A DNA stretch of 39,256 bases from an uncultured Clostridia bacterium (GTDB lineage: Bacteria; Bacillota; Clostridia; Oscillospirales; Ruminococcaceae), in assembly GCA_947586185.1 (NCBI GenBank), contig CANPXN010000025.1:1-39256 (forward strand), given 5' to 3'. Below the pieces are notes generated by a model. The model was not told where the DNA came from. It made no database searches and saw only the letters and a program-made list of their open reading frames with translations. Shown here piece after piece: positions 7,081-14,978 of this stretch. Made by a program: the position numbers and the translations under genes. Position 1 is the stretch's first letter. Each line of letters begins with the position of its first letter.

Positions 7081-9408
7081 ATGGAAATACCTTATGTAAC
7101 ATCATCAGAAAAAGAAAAAAAACATATTGCTTTTAACGATGCTATGAAACAATACAAACAGGAACTATTACCAACATATTCACAAATGACTATTCTAGGA
7201 AAAAAAGACGTAGATATTACAAACAATTTTATTCGTATAGGTATTATGCCCGAAAACAGCTTAGATTGCACTCCAATGTGTGATTGTAGTAGTGTTGTAA
7301 AAGAGGTAAAGCGTGTTGGTGGCAAAATACTTATTAAGGGCATGCCAGGCACTGGTAAAACAACTTTTGTAAGAAAACTAATGCATGATTTTTGTGTTTA
7401 TAGTAATGAAATATTACCCGTATTTCTTAAAGCTTCTATTTTTCAAGAAATTGATGATTTTGAACAAAACAAATTAGTTGACATTTTTTCTAGGTTTATT
7501 AATGCTCAATTAAGCCGAAAAGATTATTCAGATGCTTTACTTGCAGAAGATATTTTTAGGAAAAATACTACATGCGTATTAATTGACGGTTTAGATGAAA
7601 TGCGACCTGAATGGCAAAGCTTATTTTGTGAAAAGCTAAACGAATTCACACTTTATTATCCACAATGTCTAATTGTGATTACAACACGAATTTATGGAAT
7701 TGATAATAAACTTGAGTTAAAACGATTTGTACCTTATATTATACAAGAATTAAGTGACAGCGATATAGAAAAATATATTAAAAACAATGTTTCAGAAGAA
7801 TATCAAGAATCATCAATTAATGCAATAAAAAATGATGAGAGATTATATGAACTTGCTAAAACACCATTTATGTTAGCGTTAATGTGTATCAAACCATCAT
7901 GCCTAAAAGAGGGTGCAACTCGCAAAGCAGAATTATATAAAGAAACCACAGAGTATCTTCTTGGAGAAAAAAGCTGGGAACGTCAACGAGAAATTACACC
8001 AGCTGAAACTGCATTTAATTTACGAAAAGCTTTGCAAATAATTGCTGTTAAATTTTTTAAGTTAGATATGAATGATCAATTTCCAGCTGATGAAGCGCGA
8101 TTCTATATAAAGAGCAAACTTGGCTTAGAAATGGGAGATGCTTCATTACTGGAAATAATACGGAAAAAAAGTGGATTATTACACTATAGCAATGGAAGCT
8201 ACTCTTTTGTACATCGCTCAATTTGGGAATATTATGTAGCTTTAGGAATGCTTCAAGAACCTTTAGCAAATTTACTTCAAATGGCCAATGTTCCCACATG
8301 GGAAGAACCTATACGTATGTATGTAGGTTTAGTTGATGAAAGTAATCTTAGAAAAGTAATTTGTGGATTATGGGAACGCAACAAAGCACTAACATTAAGA
8401 ACATTGCATGAAGTTTCAATTTTTCCAACTGAATTATTAAATGAACTATACTCCAAGCTTTCACATACAGAAAGAATTAATTTAGTACATTCATTAAAGG
8501 AAAATGTATTTGCAATCCCAAATGAATCACATAGAAAAAGGATGTTGCTTGATACTGTATCATCAGTAATTTCAGCTGAAAAAGATTGTGAAATAGTGTA
8601 TAATTATATTAACTTGCTTGAAGAAATCGCATACCCAGAATGTATCAATTTAGTGTATAAAATACTAGATTTGGAACATGCACAAGAAAGACGAGAAAAA
8701 TATTTAAACGGCGATTATGGATTTAAATTACTATTAGTTCAATCAGGAGAATTTTTTCAAGGTAATGATACCCCTATTGATGAGAGAGAATATCCTGCAC
8801 ATAAAGTTCAACTAAATCAATTTTATATGAGTAAAAACTTAATTACAAATAAAATGTATTATGATGAATTCCCATTTTTCGACTTATATAGAAAAAATAA
8901 TAAAACGTACTCCACAGAACCAGATCAACCAGTTAACAATGTAAATTGGTATGAAGCCTATATATTTGCACGATGGATAGGATGCGATTTACCAACAGAA
9001 TCCGAATGGGAATACTGTTGTAGAAGTGGAGGTATTGATGATGAACTATTTAGAAATAGCAATAATATAAGCCAATATGGTTGGTATGGTATAAATTCGA
9101 ACAATCAAACACATTCAGTCGGTTTAAAAAAAGCAAATTCTTTTGGATTTTGCGATATGCTAGGAAACCTTAGAGAATGGTGCCTAGATTGGCATAGGGA
9201 TGATTATTATAAAGAATGCGTACATGATGGCATTATTAATAATCCTAAAGGACCAGTTAATGGTGAATCTAAAGTTCTCCGTGGCGGTTGTTTTGACTGG
9301 GCAATTACTAATCTTCGTCCTACATACAGAAACTTTAATCGACCTAATGTTAATTTTTTTGGAAATGGTTTTAGAGTCGTATTTCATGAAAGTGAGGAAT
9401 TAGCGTGA
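7081..9408 (+). CDS. NACHT NTPase fused to FGE/C-type-lectin-like domain
   Basis: 775-residue STAND ATPase. N-terminal region about 1-60; NACHT domain from about 70 with Walker A GMPGTGKTT (87-95), Walker B CVLIDGLDEM (165-174) and sensor VITTR; a helical region about 300-540; and a C-terminal FGE-sulfatase domain (about 544-771) with GEFFQGN, PVNNVNWYEAYIFARWIG, LPTESEWEY, LGNLREWCLDW and a final LRGGCFDW...GNGFRVVF. NACHT proteins act in bacterial antiphage defence as threat sensors. FGE-fold domains without the oxidase cysteines act as ligand-binding C-type-lectin folds and are known diversity-generating-retroelement targets. The two active-site Cys of true formylglycine-generating enzymes (CxxxxC after RGGS) are absent here, so binding is more likely than catalysis. 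AAAGGAG precedes the ATG. DNA is strikingly AT-rich compared with the ICE backbone. Confidence 0.9.
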   Translation: MEIPYVTSSEKEKKHIAFNDAMKQYKQELLPTYSQMTILGKKDVDITNNFIRIGIMPENSLDCTPMCDCSSVVKEVKRVGGKILIKGMPGTGKTTFVRKLMHDFCVYSNEILPVFLKASIFQEIDDFEQNKLVDIFSRFINAQLSRKDYSDALLAEDIFRKNTTCVLIDGLDEMRPEWQSLFCEKLNEFTLYYPQCLIVITTRIYGIDNKLELKRFVPYIIQELSDSDIEKYIKNNVSEEYQESSINAIKNDERLYELAKTPFMLALMCIKPSCLKEGATRKAELYKETTEYLLGEKSWERQREITPAETAFNLRKALQIIAVKFFKLDMNDQFPADEARFYIKSKLGLEMGDASLLEIIRKKSGLLHYSNGSYSFVHRSIWEYYVALGMLQEPLANLLQMANVPTWEEPIRMYVGLVDESNLRKVICGLWERNKALTLRTLHEVSIFPTELLNELYSKLSHTERINLVHSLKENVFAIPNESHRKRMLLDTVSSVISAEKDCEIVYNYINLLEEIAYPECINLVYKILDLEHAQERREKYLNGDYGFKLLLVQSGEFFQGNDTPIDEREYPAHKVQLNQFYMSKNLITNKMYYDEFPFFDLYRKNNKTYSTEPDQPVNNVNWYEAYIFARWIGCDLPTESEWEYCCRSGGIDDELFRNSNNISQYGWYGINSNNQTHSVGLKKANSFGFCDMLGNLREWCLDWHRDDYYKECVHDGIINNPKGPVNGESKVLRGGCFDWAITNLRPTYRNFNRPNVNFFGNGFRVVFHESEELA

Positions 9409-9551
9409 AAAATACTATTTTGATGTTCTGGCAACACAAAAAGACCCACGATGTTAGCCGAATTCAAAATATTTCCACCTTAGAAATGCTTTATAGGTCG
9501 GAACGAGCACCTGCACCTCAATTGCCGGCGGGTGGATGCACTTTTAATTGA
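9405..9551 (+). CDS. Candidate 48-residue peptide coupled to NACHT gene
   Basis: A GTG start overlaps the NACHT stop codon in a GTGA arrangement, and GAGG (9394-9397) lies 7 nt upstream, a classic translational-coupling layout. The peptide begins VKNTILMFWQHKKTHDVSR and ends APAPQLPAGGCTFN. The 3' part (about 9500-9551) is clearly richer in GC than its surroundings. No known family is recognised. A short ORF with a Pro/Gly/Cys-rich tail, 120 bp upstream of an oxidoreductase and a radical SAM gene, could be a precursor of a modified peptide, with the first ~34 residues as leader. The same DNA can also form stems (GGAA..CACC with GGTGTTCC; TCAATT with AATTGA), so a structured RNA is the alternative. 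Confidence 0.5.
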   Translation: MKNTILMFWQHKKTHDVSRIQNISTLEMLYRSERAPAPQLPAGGCTFN

Positions 9552-9609
9552 AGCCGGGTGTTCCTTATTAATAATCAATTATCTTATACAATATCTAAAA
9601 GGAAAAAGC

Positions 9610-9656
9610 AAGATTTTGTGGCAGCTTTTTCATTCCTATTTGTGCTGACGCCACAG
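9610..9656 (+). other. Hairpin upstream of oxidoreductase gene
   Basis: TGTGGC..AGC pairs with GCT..GCCACA about 20 nt before the oxidoreductase start. No T-run follows, so it is not an ordinary terminator; it may affect translation or mRNA processing. The remainder of 9552-9675 is AT-rich with a weak -10-like TATACAAT near 9588. Confidence 0.35.
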
Positions 9657-9675
9657 CGGCAGAATGGAGATTATT

Positions 9676-10773
9676 ATGAAAAATATAAATATTGGAATTA
9701 TTGGAACAGGTGTGGGAATTCGCACACACCTTAAAGGATTTCGTGGTGTCAATGGCTGTAATGTTCTTGCTATTGCAGGTAGTTCATCTGAACGAAGTAA
9801 CTTTTTTGCTGAAAGGAATGATATTCCCATTGCTTGTGCAAACTACAAAGAACTGTGTGATATACCTGAGATTGATTTAGTATGTGTATGTCCACCAAAT
9901 AAGTTCCACTATGATGTGATGAAATATGCAATTTCAAAGGGTAAAAATATTATTTGTGAAAAACCAGTTTCTCATATCACCTCTGAAGTTGAACAATTGA
10001 CTCATTTAGAAAAAAATGAAGGCACTTTTATTTATGTCGACCATCAATTGCGTTTTAATCCATATATGAGAAAAATTAAAGAACTTATTCATAGCGGTGC
10101 TCTTGGTCATATATATCTTGTGAGAATAAATCAACTAGGAATCGGTTTTAGTGATGCGAATCTCCCTTGGAGTTGGAGCTTTGATGCACAGGAAGGCGGT
10201 GGCGTCAGATTAGCAATGGCTTCACATTTTAACGATTTAATTCAATATTGGTTTGACAATAGAAAAGTATTATCTGTTTCAGGAAATTTAAATCCAATTT
10301 TTAAAAAAAGAGTGATAAATGGTGAAATACGTAAAGTAAATGCCTCTACTTTGTGCAATGCTCAAATTCAATTTGAAAATGAGCTTTCAGTTATGTATAG
10401 TATTAATGCTGGTGGATTTAGTTCTTTCAAGTTTGAAATTGATATGGCGGGTGATAAGGGGGAACTTCATTTTGATTTGACAAACAAGCTTGCAATATAT
10501 ACAGAAAATAAAAAAGGCATTGTTCAACCAATTGATGTTGAAGGTGTATTTGATGATGAACGTGCAAACAAAGCCTCTTTGTTCTCTGGATCATTTCGCT
10601 ATTTTGCACCTTTAGTTATTAAGCAGTTACAAGGATATAATGTTCCTGAGATGAATGATGTTGCTACTATAGAACAGGCAAAATATAATTGCAATATACT
10701 TGATGCAATTAAACAATCTTCTAACTCTGGCATTCCTGTTGTATTTTCTTGTGAGGAAAATAATTATGCCTGA
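9676..10773 (+). CDS. Gfo/Idh/MocA family NAD(P)-dependent oxidoreductase
   Basis: 365 residues. An N-terminal Rossmann fold with GIIGTGVG (7-14), the conserved CEKPVS (Lys-96 of the EKP motif) and a C-terminal alpha/beta substrate domain (GALGHIYLVRINQLG, GGGVRLAMASHFNDLIQYW). The family oxidises or reduces hydroxyls on sugars, inositols and biliverdin-type substrates with a nicotinamide cofactor; the substrate here cannot be read from sequence. I chose the ATG at 9676, with GGAG 6 nt upstream; an in-frame ATG also lies at 9664. It overlaps the downstream radical SAM gene by 8 nt, so the two are co-translated and may act on the same substrate. Such an enzyme is unusual beside a STAND NTPase. 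Confidence 0.88.
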   Translation: MKNINIGIIGTGVGIRTHLKGFRGVNGCNVLAIAGSSSERSNFFAERNDIPIACANYKELCDIPEIDLVCVCPPNKFHYDVMKYAISKGKNIICEKPVSHITSEVEQLTHLEKNEGTFIYVDHQLRFNPYMRKIKELIHSGALGHIYLVRINQLGIGFSDANLPWSWSFDAQEGGGVRLAMASHFNDLIQYWFDNRKVLSVSGNLNPIFKKRVINGEIRKVNASTLCNAQIQFENELSVMYSINAGGFSSFKFEIDMAGDKGELHFDLTNKLAIYTENKKGIVQPIDVEGVFDDERANKASLFSGSFRYFAPLVIKQLQGYNVPEMNDVATIEQAKYNCNILDAIKQSSNSGIPVVFSCEENNYA

Positions 10774-11641
10774 AGTTAACTATGATGACAAAAATTGGTT
10801 TTACATTAAAAATGGTCGAGCAATGGTATCACTAGGATCATTAAATCAATATAAAACTTGCCCATATAGCTGTGCTTTTTGTTACGTACAAGACGGATTC
10901 ATTCCATATGCTAAAAAAAATATTAATGAAATAGTAGACTTTCTCATTCGGCATCGTGAAAAATATGATATTATATATGTTAGTGGTGATACCGATTCCT
11001 TTGCTAAACCAAGAACTCAAACTGGTATATCTTTACTTCAAAGCATCTCCGAAAATATTAATTGTGATTTATTATTCACAACTCGAACAATTTTTTCTAG
11101 TGAAGATCTCCAACAGTTGAAAAAAGTAGTAAATACTTTAAAAAATAAGAATAAAGATTTATTTGCATGTATTAGCATAACGCGTTTTTCTGATGAAGTA
11201 TCTTACTTAGAACCATATCCAATCCCTTCTCCTCAAGCACGTATTGATACAATAAAACACCTACATAATATTGGAGCTGTAACTGTACTGGCATTAAGAC
11301 CTTTTTTACCTATTGTAAAGGTAACGGATTATCTTTCTATTTTAAATATTTGTAAAGACTATATCGATATTGCTTTAGGTGAAGCATTTTATTTTCAAAA
11401 AGATGGAAAAATTGAAAAAAGAGTTTTTCCCAATGGCATACCCAATAAAGTTGAAACTGCATTAAAAAAAGTTCACATGGATTTTAACGAAAACAATAAA
11501 GAATGGGAAATTTGGGAATCTGAGTTTATCGAAAGTACAATTCGAAATTTCTGTGATAAAAATAATGTGATTTTTTCCATGCACAGTGCAGACGCAATAA
11601 ATAACTATAAGTCACAAAAAAATCTACAAATTTTATTGTAA
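10766..11641 (+). CDS. Radical SAM protein (SPL-like, no SPASM domain)
   Basis: 291 residues from the ATG at 10766, which has GAGGA upstream and overlaps the previous gene by 8 nt. CPYSCAFC (Cys-32, 36, 39) binds the [4Fe-4S] cluster that cleaves S-adenosylmethionine. Conserved beta strands follow (YVSGDTDSF, LLFTTRT, ALRPFLP). The layout is closest to spore-photoproduct-lyase-like or DUF-type radical SAM proteins. There is no Cys-rich C-terminal SPASM domain, which most peptide-modifying radical SAM enzymes have, and no obvious peptide-binding RRE domain. The substrate could be a nucleic acid, a small molecule or the upstream 48-residue peptide; only gene order points to the last. Confidence 0.85.
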   Translation: MPEVNYDDKNWFYIKNGRAMVSLGSLNQYKTCPYSCAFCYVQDGFIPYAKKNINEIVDFLIRHREKYDIIYVSGDTDSFAKPRTQTGISLLQSISENINCDLLFTTRTIFSSEDLQQLKKVVNTLKNKNKDLFACISITRFSDEVSYLEPYPIPSPQARIDTIKHLHNIGAVTVLALRPFLPIVKVTDYLSILNICKDYIDIALGEAFYFQKDGKIEKRVFPNGIPNKVETALKKVHMDFNENNKEWEIWESEFIESTIRNFCDKNNVIFSMHSADAINNYKSQKNLQILL

Positions 11642-11745
11642 GAGCAATAAAACAATAAAAAAAAATTTGGGCTTAATGAAAAATTTTGTGTAAGTGAGTT
11701 TCAATAATATTATACCTAACAATCACTTAATTGGCATAAAGAACC

Positions 11746-11805
11746 AAAAAGACAGAAGTCAGAACCGCTTTAGCGTACATTTTAGTCTTTACTTCTGTCT
11801 TTTTT
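11746..11805. terminator. Bidirectional terminator between convergent operons
   Basis: AAAAAGACAGAAGT (11746-11759) and ACTTCTGTCTTTTTT (11791-11805) form a 14-bp stem with T-runs on both strands. It separates the plus-strand radical SAM gene from the minus-strand relaxase. Nothing else supported is visible in 11642-11905; a TATAAT-like hexamer at about 11810 lacks a good -35. Confidence 0.85.
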
Positions 11806-11905
11806 GTGGTATAATGACATTGGCGATTGTTGTCGTTTTTATAGTTTTACACAATTCATTCCGGGCTCTCATAATTTGTTTTATACACTTAGAACTGTCA
11901 ATAAA

Positions 11906-14125
11906 CTATAACTCAAAATTCTGCTCATTTTTGATACCAAGCGACTGCTTCTTCTCCTGAATGACTCTCCGAAGTTTGCTGTCAATCATTCTTCTGCCCG
12001 ATTGAAACTTATGATGATAGTCGTCCTCGATGCATCTGCTGAGATTTACAAACAAGCTGAAAATGGTATTGGTGAGCATTTCGTTTTCAAAATGCTTTGT
12101 GTTATCAAGAAAATTCAGAGCATAATCATTACCTTGCTCGGCAGATAAATTCAAATATTCCATAGCTTTTTCTTTATCTTTTTCCAAGCCGTCAGCGCTG
12201 AAAAAATAAAGCCTGCCAAGCTGATAACTTGCCTGCATATTTTTATCTGCGGATTTTTTAAAGTATGAAATAGCTTTTTGAATATCGTATTTTTCCTTTT
12301 GAAGATAAAGCTTTCCGAGTGCATATTGAGTGAACCCGTTATCTTCAGCAGACAACAGATACTTTTCTGCCTTATCCAAATCTTGATTTACAATTTCACC
12401 CTTGAGATACAAAGTTCCCAGCTTGTAACAAGAAAAAGCATCGCCGCCGTTGGCGCATTCAGTCAACAGAGGAATGCCTTTATCGATATTCTGTTCAAAA
12501 TTTTTACCGCTAATATATTCCAATGCCAGCAGTCGTTTTGCATACTGATTTCCAAGTTCAGCGGACTTTTCGAAGTATTCAGCAGCTTTCTGATTATCAA
12601 TCGGAGTACCCAATCCTTTGAAGTACATCATACCGATCTGATACTGCAAGTATGGCTTTATTTTTTTAGCTTTTGGCTCAATTTGAATAAATCCCTGCAA
12701 GGCTTTCTTATAAAATTCAAACGATTTTTCATCGCTTTTTAAACCTGATTCTTCCATCGAGTACAGCTTACCCAAATCATAAAGAGCAAGAATATTATTT
12801 GCTTCTGAAAGCAATAATTTCTCAGCTTTTTTGTAATCATCGGGCCTCGATTCCTTACTTAAAATCAACTTGTGAGCCTCTTTGTAAGAATCGCTCCACT
12901 TGACGTATAACTTAACGCTGTTATCAACAGTTTCATTGATTTCTTTCTCATCAATTGGTAGGGAAGTATCCAAATCAGGTTCGGGCATTTCAATCTCTAT
13001 CTCAGGCGCTTGAAAATCCATTTGCAGTACAGTCTGAATGATCATATTTTTAACGGACTTAAACTCCTTGTTGTCAACAAGTGATGGGAAATTAACTTTT
13101 GCGGACGAATAAACGTCATGCTTTTGCTGTTCCATTTCGCACCAGAGATCGTACATCTTTTTCACTGATTCATTATCAGCAAGCCTTGTAAAAATCTCAT
13201 CGACAGTTTTCTTTACATCCGATTTTAAATATCCATATACTTTTTTACCCTTTGATTCCGCAAGCTGATCGTGCAGCTTTGAAACAAGATTCAAAAGCTC
13301 CGGATCGAAATTATTGTCCTGAGAAATCTTTTCCGCAAGACCTTTCATCAACTGCTCCGACTCTTTTTTCAAGATATTACGCAAGTCGGTTTGCTGCTCG
13401 TAGAGGTGGAGAAGTTCATCGGAATAGATATCATTTGCAAATCCGCTGCGGATTTTTTCAATGCCATGATTAGTGAGAAATCCCTCACGCTCCTCGGTAG
13501 AGTATACGATAATATGCACATGGGGATTGGTTTTCTTATCATGAAAAGCAGCGTACCATTTTAAATTTGTCATATTTATTTTTGAGTTTTTAGCTATTTT
13601 CGGTATCTGTCTTTTCACAAGTTCTCGCCATGCAGTAAGATTATCATACCCCATCTTCTGAGCATCGTCCCTGCGTAGAGAAACAACGTGAGTCCACACG
13701 TTACCGCCATGATCAGCAACTTCTTTTGCGACCTTTTCAAGATCAATCGGCTCATCTTTTTCATTAAAAAGTCCATGCGAACCAAACTTAACAGAACCGG
13801 GACGGTTAGCAAGATAGCCGACATAATTTCTGCGATTTGTAAGCCGATCCATATTTCTATCAATGACTTCGGAGATAAGTGCTGAACCGTTTTTGACAGT
13901 AGGATTTTTCACATAATCCTCGTACTCAAATAAATCTTTGCTGTCAGGAAAATCATTCAGCAGAGACGAAATCAGCTCCTGCTGATTTTTCGTAGCAGGA
14001 GCGTTCTCATCAATATTTTTCACTGCAACCGAACCCTCACGGGTTGCGACGTACTTCACATAATTCGCAAGATTTTTCTTGGAGCCGCTTTTCAGATAAC
14101 GGCTCGTAACAATAATTTTCGGCAC
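11906..14125 (-). CDS. MobP-type (MobL) relaxase with Sel1-like repeats
   Basis: Nicks and covalently holds the ICE strand during conjugation, 739 residues. The N-terminal relaxase domain (about 1-280) begins KIIVTSRYLKSGSKKNLANY, with candidate nucleophile tyrosines in this segment and near 100-104. It has the metal-binding NPHVHIIVYS motif (about 200-209), typical of the MobP3/MobL group. Residues about 440-690 hold at least five Sel1/TPR-like repeats (YQIGMMYFKGLG, KAAEYFEKSAELGN, CYKLGTLYLKGE, KAISYFKKSADKN, YQLGRLYFFSADG). Sel1 repeats are protein-binding solenoids and an unusual tail for a relaxase. GAGGTG lies upstream of the ATG; only 4 nt separate it from the C39-like gene. Last gene of the minus-strand transfer operon. 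Confidence 0.88.
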   Translation of the reverse strand: MPKIIVTSRYLKSGSKKNLANYVKYVATREGSVAVKNIDENAPATKNQQELISSLLNDFPDSKDLFEYEDYVKNPTVKNGSALISEVIDRNMDRLTNRRNYVGYLANRPGSVKFGSHGLFNEKDEPIDLEKVAKEVADHGGNVWTHVVSLRRDDAQKMGYDNLTAWRELVKRQIPKIAKNSKINMTNLKWYAAFHDKKTNPHVHIIVYSTEEREGFLTNHGIEKIRSGFANDIYSDELLHLYEQQTDLRNILKKESEQLMKGLAEKISQDNNFDPELLNLVSKLHDQLAESKGKKVYGYLKSDVKKTVDEIFTRLADNESVKKMYDLWCEMEQQKHDVYSSAKVNFPSLVDNKEFKSVKNMIIQTVLQMDFQAPEIEIEMPEPDLDTSLPIDEKEINETVDNSVKLYVKWSDSYKEAHKLILSKESRPDDYKKAEKLLLSEANNILALYDLGKLYSMEESGLKSDEKSFEFYKKALQGFIQIEPKAKKIKPYLQYQIGMMYFKGLGTPIDNQKAAEYFEKSAELGNQYAKRLLALEYISGKNFEQNIDKGIPLLTECANGGDAFSCYKLGTLYLKGEIVNQDLDKAEKYLLSAEDNGFTQYALGKLYLQKEKYDIQKAISYFKKSADKNMQASYQLGRLYFFSADGLEKDKEKAMEYLNLSAEQGNDYALNFLDNTKHFENEMLTNTIFSLFVNLSRCIEDDYHHKFQSGRRMIDSKLRRVIQEKKQSLGIKNEQNFEL

Positions 14126-14129
14126 ATAA

Positions 14130-14486
14130 TCACCTCAAAGATAATTTCCAGTAATAACGCCTATTGGATTCGGGAAAGTCAGTCATTATACCATGTTCCG
14201 GATCATAAAATATTCCATCATAAAAAAGCGACCAGTGCCAGCATCTTGGCGTTTCAAGACTAAGCAGACACATTTCCGGAAGATTATTCTTATCAACTAT
14301 AGAACATCTTTCATCAGATATATTCATTCCAAATTCTCTGAATGTCATTTTCATTTCTTTCAAGGTTGTTTCTCTTTCATTACCAAGATATTCAATAATT
14401 TCATCGACAGTTTTATTAAGCGCCATAGCAAGTACAGCTTGGCCGCATTGCAGATCAGTTGGTTCATGTATATATCTGATTTTCAT
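14130..14486 (-). CDS. Small C39-like papain-fold protein
   Basis: 118 residues with the layout of a C39/BtrH-like cysteine peptidase: DLQCGQAVLAM (Cys-14) and RCWHWSLFYDGIFYDPEHG (His-84, Asp-95). The order Cys, His, Asp and the flanking sequences agree with the family, so the catalytic triad may be intact. No signal peptide or membrane segment is seen, so it should be cytoplasmic. GAGGTG is 6 nt from the ATG. The gene sits immediately before the relaxase and is probably coupled to it; processing of the relaxase or of another transfer protein is a reasonable guess, but no substrate is visible. Confidence 0.65.
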   Translation of the reverse strand: MKIRYIHEPTDLQCGQAVLAMALNKTVDEIIEYLGNERETTLKEMKMTFREFGMNISDERCSIVDKNNLPEMCLLSLETPRCWHWSLFYDGIFYDPEHGIMTDFPESNRRYYWKLSLR

Positions 14487-14512
14487 TTACAACACCTCTC
14501 TTTTTTAATAAC

Positions 14513-14541
14513 ATTTTATCATATACTTGCGTAGAAGTAAA
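14513..14541 (-). promoter_or_regulatory. Promoter-like sequence for C39-like/relaxase genes
   Basis: Minus-strand TTTACT (14536-14541), 17-bp spacer, TAAAAT (14513-14518), 27 nt upstream of the C39-like start codon. Confidence 0.4.
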
Positions 14542-14564
14542 GTCTGTGATAAAACCTTCAGCTT

Positions 14565-14978
14565 CTATTCTCTTTGATACTCAACTGCGTCCTCGTAGTC
14601 GATGATACCATTGATTTTTCTGACCTCCGTAACACACATGGCATGAAGACTTTTCAGCGTTTCTTCATCCACATCGTTCATCGCCGCAGTCATGTGAGAC
14701 AGCTTACCAAGTTCAACTGCCACTTTAAAAATCAAACGAGCAAGCCGTTGTTCAGTACCTTTGATCTGCGCCTTGACCGTTTCAGTTATCATAGGCGAAA
14801 TATAGTCCACACTTTTTTCTTCGTCAAGGTAACCTACATAAAATTTTATTGCCTTTTCAATGAATTCACTCTGGGATTTGCAATTATCATTTTTGTAATG
14901 AATCTCCACATCTGTCATGGTTTCGGGGTACGCCCACAGAGGAAATTTCACTTTATTCTGAAAACTCATATTTTTCAC
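14565..14978 (-). CDS. RHH-like relaxosome accessory protein (putative)
   Basis: 137 residues from a GTG at 14978 that has AAGGAG 5 nt upstream; the next in-frame ATG (14969) is too far from that ribosome site, and the open frame reaching 15266 is read through the probable oriT. Residues about 8-46 (KFPLWAYPETMTDVEIHY...SEFIEKAIKFYVGYL) look like a ribbon-helix-helix strand and helices. The C-terminal part is helical and of unknown role. Small RHH proteins beside relaxase genes usually bind oriT and help load the relaxase, which fits its place next to the hairpin-rich non-coding region. Family identity is tentative. Confidence 0.6.
   Translation of the reverse strand: MKNMSFQNKVKFPLWAYPETMTDVEIHYKNDNCKSQSEFIEKAIKFYVGYLDEEKSVDYISPMITETVKAQIKGTEQRLARLIFKVAVELGKLSHMTAAMNDVDEETLKSLHAMCVTEVRKINGIIDYEDAVEYQRE

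Noticed and set aside
8712-9405. Active formylglycine-generating sulfatase-modifying enzyme
   Set aside because: The catalytic Cys pair is missing, no sulfatase is encoded nearby, and the domain is fused to a STAND ATPase.
7081-9663. Diversity-generating retroelement with the NACHT-FGE gene as target
   Set aside because: The fold is right for a target, but there is no reverse transcriptase, no Avd gene and no second copy of the gene's 3' end in the window.
10766-11641. SPASM-type peptide-maturing radical SAM enzyme
   Set aside because: After CPYSCAFC there is no C-terminal cysteine cluster, so the classical peptide-maturase class is not supported.
11694-11960. 88-codon plus-strand open frame after the radical SAM gene
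   Set aside because: It runs through the bidirectional terminator into the relaxase 3' end, lacks a ribosome site and has no protein-like composition.
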